In this document: positions 5,044 through 7,334 of the stretch, piece by piece
Layout: every line of letters begins with the position of its first letter
Position numbering within the stretch: the stretch's first letter is position 1
DNA from: an uncultured Solobacterium sp.
Lineage (GTDB): Bacteria > Bacillota_I > Bacilli_A > Erysipelotrichales > Erysipelotrichaceae
Assembly: GCA_938039295.1 (NCBI GenBank)
Contig: CALHUY010000044.1
Span: 1-7,334 of the forward strand
Length of the DNA: 7,334 nucleotides
Direction of reading: 5' to 3'
The notes under the pieces: generated by a model
Databases searched by the model: none
What the model saw: the letters and a program-made list of their open reading frames with translations, nothing else
What the model was told of the DNA's origin: nothing
Position numbers and translations under genes: made by a program

Positions 5044-5072
5044 ATAATATCAACCACAACACAGAGTGTCAA
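5044..5072 (-). promoter_or_regulatory. Strong sigma-A-type promoter for the tRNA-Ile/Ala unit
   Basis: Read leftward: TTGACA (5072-5067, exact consensus), a 17-bp spacer, then TATTAT (5049-5044). Transcription would start near 5037 and leave only about 15 nucleotides of leader before tRNA-Ile, which fits a dedicated stable-RNA promoter. Confidence 0.85.
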
Positions 5073-5213
5073 CACATTTTTGTATTTTTTTAGAAAATAA
5101 TTTTGAATTCTAAGAAACAGGATTTAAAGAAAGAATTTTGTCGAATTTAAGTGAATTTCATTAGTGAGAATTGCGATGAAAAGTGGTCTATGATAAAGTT
5201 AGCAAGGATATGC

Positions 5214-5219
5214 GGAGGT
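5214..5219 (+). promoter_or_regulatory. Ribosome binding site that fixes the COG2426 gene start
   Basis: GGAGGT lies six bases before the ATG at 5226. The reading frame is open back to an ATG at 5151, but that codon has no Shine-Dalgarno sequence and its extra 25 residues are charged and unlike the family, so 5226 is the better start. Confidence 0.8.
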
Positions 5220-5225
5220 TTTTGC

Positions 5226-5723
5226 ATGGAAGGTTTTATTCTCTGGTGGGCAGGAACAATTGGAAAGTTTTTATCACCGAAATTATCAATTTTTTTAGTT
5301 AGTTTATTACCACTGATTGAAGAACGTGGTGGTTTATTACTTGCCAAGATGCTAGGCGTCCCTATGTGGGAAGCAGTATTCTTGTGTGTCATTGGTAATA
5401 TTTTGCCAATTCCTTTTATCTTATTTGGTATTAAAAAGTTGATCCATTGGTTATCAACACATCACTTATCCAAGATTGCGGAGTGGTTAGAACAGAAAGC
5501 AATTAAGAATAAGCCAAAAATCGATAAGTATGGTTTCTGGGGATTAGCATTATTTGTAGGTATCCCATTACCAGGTACAGGTGCTTGGACTGGATGCTTG
5601 ATTGCGGCCTTGTTTGAAATGGATTTAAAAAAAGCAACCCTATCAATATTGATTGGAGTTGCGATGGCTGCAGTAATCATGACACTAGTATCTTATGGAT
5701 TATTAGGTGCAGTATTTGGTTGA
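5226..5723 (+). CDS. Small integral membrane protein, COG2426/Sm_multidrug_ex family
   Basis: A 165-residue, strongly hydrophobic protein with about four membrane-spanning or re-entrant segments (roughly residues 18-42, 46-70, 103-130 and 137-164). Characteristic motifs are LLPLIEERGG (27-36), the P-x-x-E-x-RG type re-entrant motif, IGNILPIPF (56-64), and GIPLPGTGAWTGCLIAA (112-128). A basic, probably cytoplasmic loop with amphipathic helix lies between the halves (71-102). The family is annotated as putative small multidrug export proteins, but that function is weakly supported and the motifs recall the DedA-type membrane fold; the substrate is unknown. The start at 5226 is set by GGAGGT at 5214-5219. 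It stands alone, between the leftward tRNAs and the leftward HAD gene, and ends in a terminator that begins within its stop codon. Confidence 0.82.
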   Translation: MEGFILWWAGTIGKFLSPKLSIFLVSLLPLIEERGGLLLAKMLGVPMWEAVFLCVIGNILPIPFILFGIKKLIHWLSTHHLSKIAEWLEQKAIKNKPKIDKYGFWGLALFVGIPLPGTGAWTGCLIAALFEMDLKKATLSILIGVAMAAVIMTLVSYGLLGAVFG

Positions 5724-5745
5724 GGTCTCATATGAGACCTTTTTC
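5723..5745 (+). terminator. Palindromic terminator overlapping the COG2426 stop codon
   Basis: Bases 5723-5740 are a perfect 18-bp palindrome (AGGTCTCAT/ATGAGACCT) that folds into a 7-bp stem with an ATAT loop, followed by TTTTT to 5744. Its first base is the last base of the TGA stop. Read leftward, no T-run follows, so it serves the rightward gene and not clearly the convergent HAD gene that ends at 5755. Confidence 0.85.
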
Positions 5746-5754
5746 TATAGTGAA

Positions 5755-6417
5755 TTATTCAGGAAGAGTATCAAGTAGTTCAACAATCCCTTGGAAATCA
5801 TTGATTGTCGCAGATAAGAATGGAAGATCATGTGCTTCAAGAGAATCACTAGTAATCGCAATAACATGTGCGTTGGCTTTTTTTGCGGCGAGAACGCCGT
5901 TGATAGAATCTTCAAAGACGATTACATGTTCAGATACGTGAAGACGCTTCATGGCTTCTATATACATTTCATATTTATTGTTATATGTACCATCATCATA
6001 GACAATCATGCTTGGGTCAATCCATTTATCTAAGTGGAAATGAGAAACATAGAAATCTATATTTTCTTTGATTGATGCAGAAGCAATCGTAAAGGGAATA
6101 TTGTGTTGTTTGAGGTAGTTAAAGAATTCAATGACACCCGGAGCTAGTGCGGCACTAGAATTATTTCTGACATATTGGCGGTAAAGGGATTCTTTTTCGA
6201 CTGACAAACGTTCACATTCTTCTGTAGAAAGTGTATTATTCGTCATGCGTTGAATTAAATCAACATTTGCCAAACCCCAGTACTTCTGTACGAGAGTTTC
6301 CTTTGTCATATGTTCTCCAATGACTCTCATAGCGATGGTATCCCATGCTTGAATATGTAAATCAGTATCAAAGAATAGTGTGCCGTTAAAATCAAAAATA
6401 ATTCCGTTATAGCGCAT
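5755..6417 (-). CDS. HAD-superfamily hydrolase (beta-phosphoglucomutase/phosphatase-like)
   Basis: A 220-residue protein of HAD subfamily IA type. Motif I is FDFNGTLF (residues 8-15) with nucleophile Asp9. The helical cap covers about 18-85. Motif II is FTIASAS (109-115) with Ser113. The motif III lysine is probably Lys148 in YNNKYEMYIEAMKRL, and motif IV is VFEDSINGVLAAKKA (167-181) with Glu169 and Asp170. It would remove or transfer phosphate on a small metabolite, often a sugar phosphate, in the cytoplasm; the substrate is not readable. The second motif I aspartate, normally the general acid/base, is Asn11 here, and the usual KP-x-P motif III context is absent. The start at 6417 follows AAAAGGAGAT (6430-6421). 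Divergent from ispD and convergent with the COG2426 gene. Confidence 0.88.
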   Translation of the reverse strand: MRYNGIIFDFNGTLFFDTDLHIQAWDTIAMRVIGEHMTKETLVQKYWGLANVDLIQRMTNNTLSTEECERLSVEKESLYRQYVRNNSSAALAPGVIEFFNYLKQHNIPFTIASASIKENIDFYVSHFHLDKWIDPSMIVYDDGTYNNKYEMYIEAMKRLHVSEHVIVFEDSINGVLAAKKANAHVIAITSDSLEAHDLPFLSATINDFQGIVELLDTLPE

Positions 6418-6437
6418 GTTATCTCCTTTTTTTGATT

Positions 6438-6466
6438 ATTATACATTTTATTAATGCGCATGACAT
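6438..6466 (-). promoter_or_regulatory. Promoter of the HAD hydrolase gene
   Basis: Read leftward: ATGTCA (6466-6461, four of six -35 matches), exactly 17 bp, then a perfect TATAAT -10 (6443-6438). Transcription would start about 15 bases before the GGAGAT ribosome binding site. It lies in the short divergent region shared with ispD; I saw no equally good promoter pointing toward ispD. Confidence 0.65.
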
Positions 6467-6492
6467 CTGATTATGTTTTAATATATGAAAAA

Positions 6493-6499
6493 GAGGGAG
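6493..6499 (+). promoter_or_regulatory. Purine-rich ribosome binding site that fixes the ispD start
   Basis: GAGGGAG sits six bases before the ATG at 6506. An in-frame ATG at 6485 has no Shine-Dalgarno sequence, and its seven extra residues precede the point where IspD homology begins, so 6506 is preferred. Confidence 0.65.
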
Positions 6500-6505
6500 A
6501 AAGTT

Positions 6506-7147
6506 ATGCAATACAGTGCTCTAATCGTTGCGGCAGGTAGTGGAACAAGAATGAAGCTTGGATATAATAAGGTTTATGCAAAACTGTCTGATGGAACAAC
6601 CATTTTGGATAAGACGCTTTCTGTATTTCTCAATGATAGTGATTGTATACAAATTGTTTTGGTCACAGATTGTGCAGAACATTTTGAAAAAGTACATGGA
6701 AGAAAAGATGGTAGAGTTGTATTTGCGTGTGGTGGTGCAACACGTCAAGATAGTGTTTATAATGGCTTGCGTGCAGTACTAGCAGATATCGTTTTTGTGC
6801 ATGATGGAGCTAGACCGTTCTTAGATCAAGAGTCATTAGAGAAGTTAAAAAAGACGATGGAAACAGAGAAGGCTGCTTTACTGTGTGTTCCGTGCAAGGA
6901 TACTGTAAAGCATGTGAAAGATGGCTATGTTGTAGAAACTTATGAACGTAGTTCACTGCAATGTGCACAAACACCACAGGCATTTGAGACAAATTTATTA
7001 CTCGCATGCATGCATAAAGCCAAAGGGGACCACTTTATCGGTACGGATGATGCTTCCTTGGTAGAAAAGTACTCAGATGTAAAAGTAGCTGTTGTTGAAG
7101 GTAAGTATTCTAACTATAAAATTACGACACCAGAAGATATCAGATAG
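6506..7147 (+). CDS. ispD: 2-C-methyl-D-erythritol 4-phosphate cytidylyltransferase (IspD)
   Basis: A 213-residue nucleotidyltransferase that joins CTP and methylerythritol phosphate to CDP-ME, the third step of the MEP isoprenoid pathway, in the cytoplasm. Motifs in order: ALIVAAGSGTRM (5-16) with Arg15, Lys22 in GYNKVY (19-24), GGATRQDSVYNGL (76-88), FVHDGARPF (97-105), DTV (132-134), ERSSLQCAQTPQAF (147-160), GTDDASLVE (179-187), and the terminal NYKITTPED (203-211) with Lys205. Two oddities: the usual P-K-Q of the glycine-rich loop reads N-K-V, and the chain stops two residues after PED, without the short C-terminal helix common in the family. The single-function IspD assignment is favoured over TarI-like ribitol-5-phosphate cytidylyltransferases, which share this fold; that remains the main alternative. 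Confidence 0.82.
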   Translation: MQYSALIVAAGSGTRMKLGYNKVYAKLSDGTTILDKTLSVFLNDSDCIQIVLVTDCAEHFEKVHGRKDGRVVFACGGATRQDSVYNGLRAVLADIVFVHDGARPFLDQESLEKLKKTMETEKAALLCVPCKDTVKHVKDGYVVETYERSSLQCAQTPQAFETNLLLACMHKAKGDHFIGTDDASLVEKYSDVKVAVVEGKYSNYKITTPEDIR

Positions 7148-7180
7148 AAATTGGGTAAAAAATTATCCAATTTTTTATAT
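7148..7180 (+). terminator. Intrinsic terminator after ispD
   Basis: AAATTGGGTAA (7148-7158) and TTATCCAATTT (7163-7173) form an 11-bp stem (one G-T wobble) around an AAAA loop, followed by TTTATATTT. It begins immediately after the TAG stop codon. Confidence 0.85.
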
Positions 7181-7266
7181 TTGTCAAAATCCTAGCAGAT
7201 AAATATTGGGTAAGCATTGTCTAACATTTTGATATTTTATAAAATATAAGTGAAATTAATCACATG

Positions 7267-7272
7267 TATAAT
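7267..7272 (+). promoter_or_regulatory. Possible -10 element for the gene at the right edge
   Basis: A perfect TATAAT lies 36 bases before the ATG at 7308, but no -35 resembling TTGACA is found 16-18 bp upstream in this AT-rich stretch. Weak call. Confidence 0.35.
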
Positions 7273-7307
7273 TGAATGAAGTGAGGACATAAAAAGGGGA
7301 GGACAGT

Positions 7308-7334
7308 ATGTTATTTCACATTAGCGGGGATACG
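7308..7334 (+). CDS. Start of an unidentified gene, cut by the window edge
   Basis: ATG at 7308 preceded by GGGGAGGA (7296-7303), an excellent ribosome binding site at normal spacing, downstream of the ispD terminator. Only nine residues are visible (MLFHISGDT), too few to recognise a family. It is in a separate transcription unit from ispD and is not IspF by its first residues. Confidence 0.6.

Noticed and set aside
4834..5100. Rightward 88-codon open frame over the tRNA genes
   Set aside because: It is antisense to two clear tRNA genes and their promoter; frames like this across tRNAs are a common annotation artefact.
5133..5157. Three GAATTT words spaced about 10 bp apart upstream of the COG2426 gene as a regulator array
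   Set aside because: The words are short and AT-rich and there is no convincing promoter around them; chance is sufficient.
5151..5225. Upstream ATG extension of the COG2426 membrane protein
   Set aside because: No ribosome binding site, extra residues outside the family domain, and a strong GGAGGT directly before the ATG at 5226.

Overview
The window reads as an ordinary chromosomal stretch of a low-GC Gram-positive bacterium. Coding regions are AT-rich and start sites carry AGGAGG-type ribosome binding sites. Transketolase is split into two adjacent genes, an MEP-pathway isoprenoid gene (ispD) is present, and U-tailed intrinsic terminators are frequent. This set fits the Erysipelotrichia/Clostridia side of the Firmicutes. 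An Erysipelotrichales-like host is my best guess, but it is an inference and not a demonstrated identity.

Layout. Positions 1-53 hold a nested hairpin that probably ends the first operon and looks like abutted insertion-sequence ends. A leftward two-gene operon follows: a P1-family (DmpA/NylC-type) N-terminal nucleophile peptidase (686-1624) and a downstream HD-domain hydrolase (84-668). The divergent intergenic region 1625-1802 has two perfect 9-bp inverted repeats and leads into the rightward transketolase N and C subunit genes (1803-2618 and 2621-3544), closed by a strong terminator.

Positions 3600-3930 carry the most interesting element: a GC-richer, multi-hairpin leader with a candidate promoter, a U-tailed terminator and a mutually exclusive antiterminator pairing. 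This is the architecture of a riboswitch or attenuator. It precedes a secreted lipoprotein with a papain-like C39-type cysteine peptidase fold (3931-4731). I could not assign the leader to a known class with confidence; a partial, degenerate resemblance to the M-box (ykoK) Mg2+ riboswitch is noted.

Next is a leftward tRNA-Ile(GAT)-tRNA-Ala(TGC) pair (5022 to 4842) with its own strong promoter and terminator. The order is that of an rRNA spacer, but no rRNA is present here. Then come a rightward small membrane protein of the COG2426/Sm_multidrug_ex type (5226-5723), a leftward HAD phosphatase-like gene (5755-6417), and divergently from it ispD (6506-7147). The window ends in the first nine codons of another gene (7308 onward).

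The genes do not form one pathway. Transketolase supplies pentose phosphates and IspD makes isoprenoid precursors; the others are housekeeping hydrolases, a transporter-like protein and tRNAs in separate transcription units. I saw no defence system, CRISPR array or complete mobile element.
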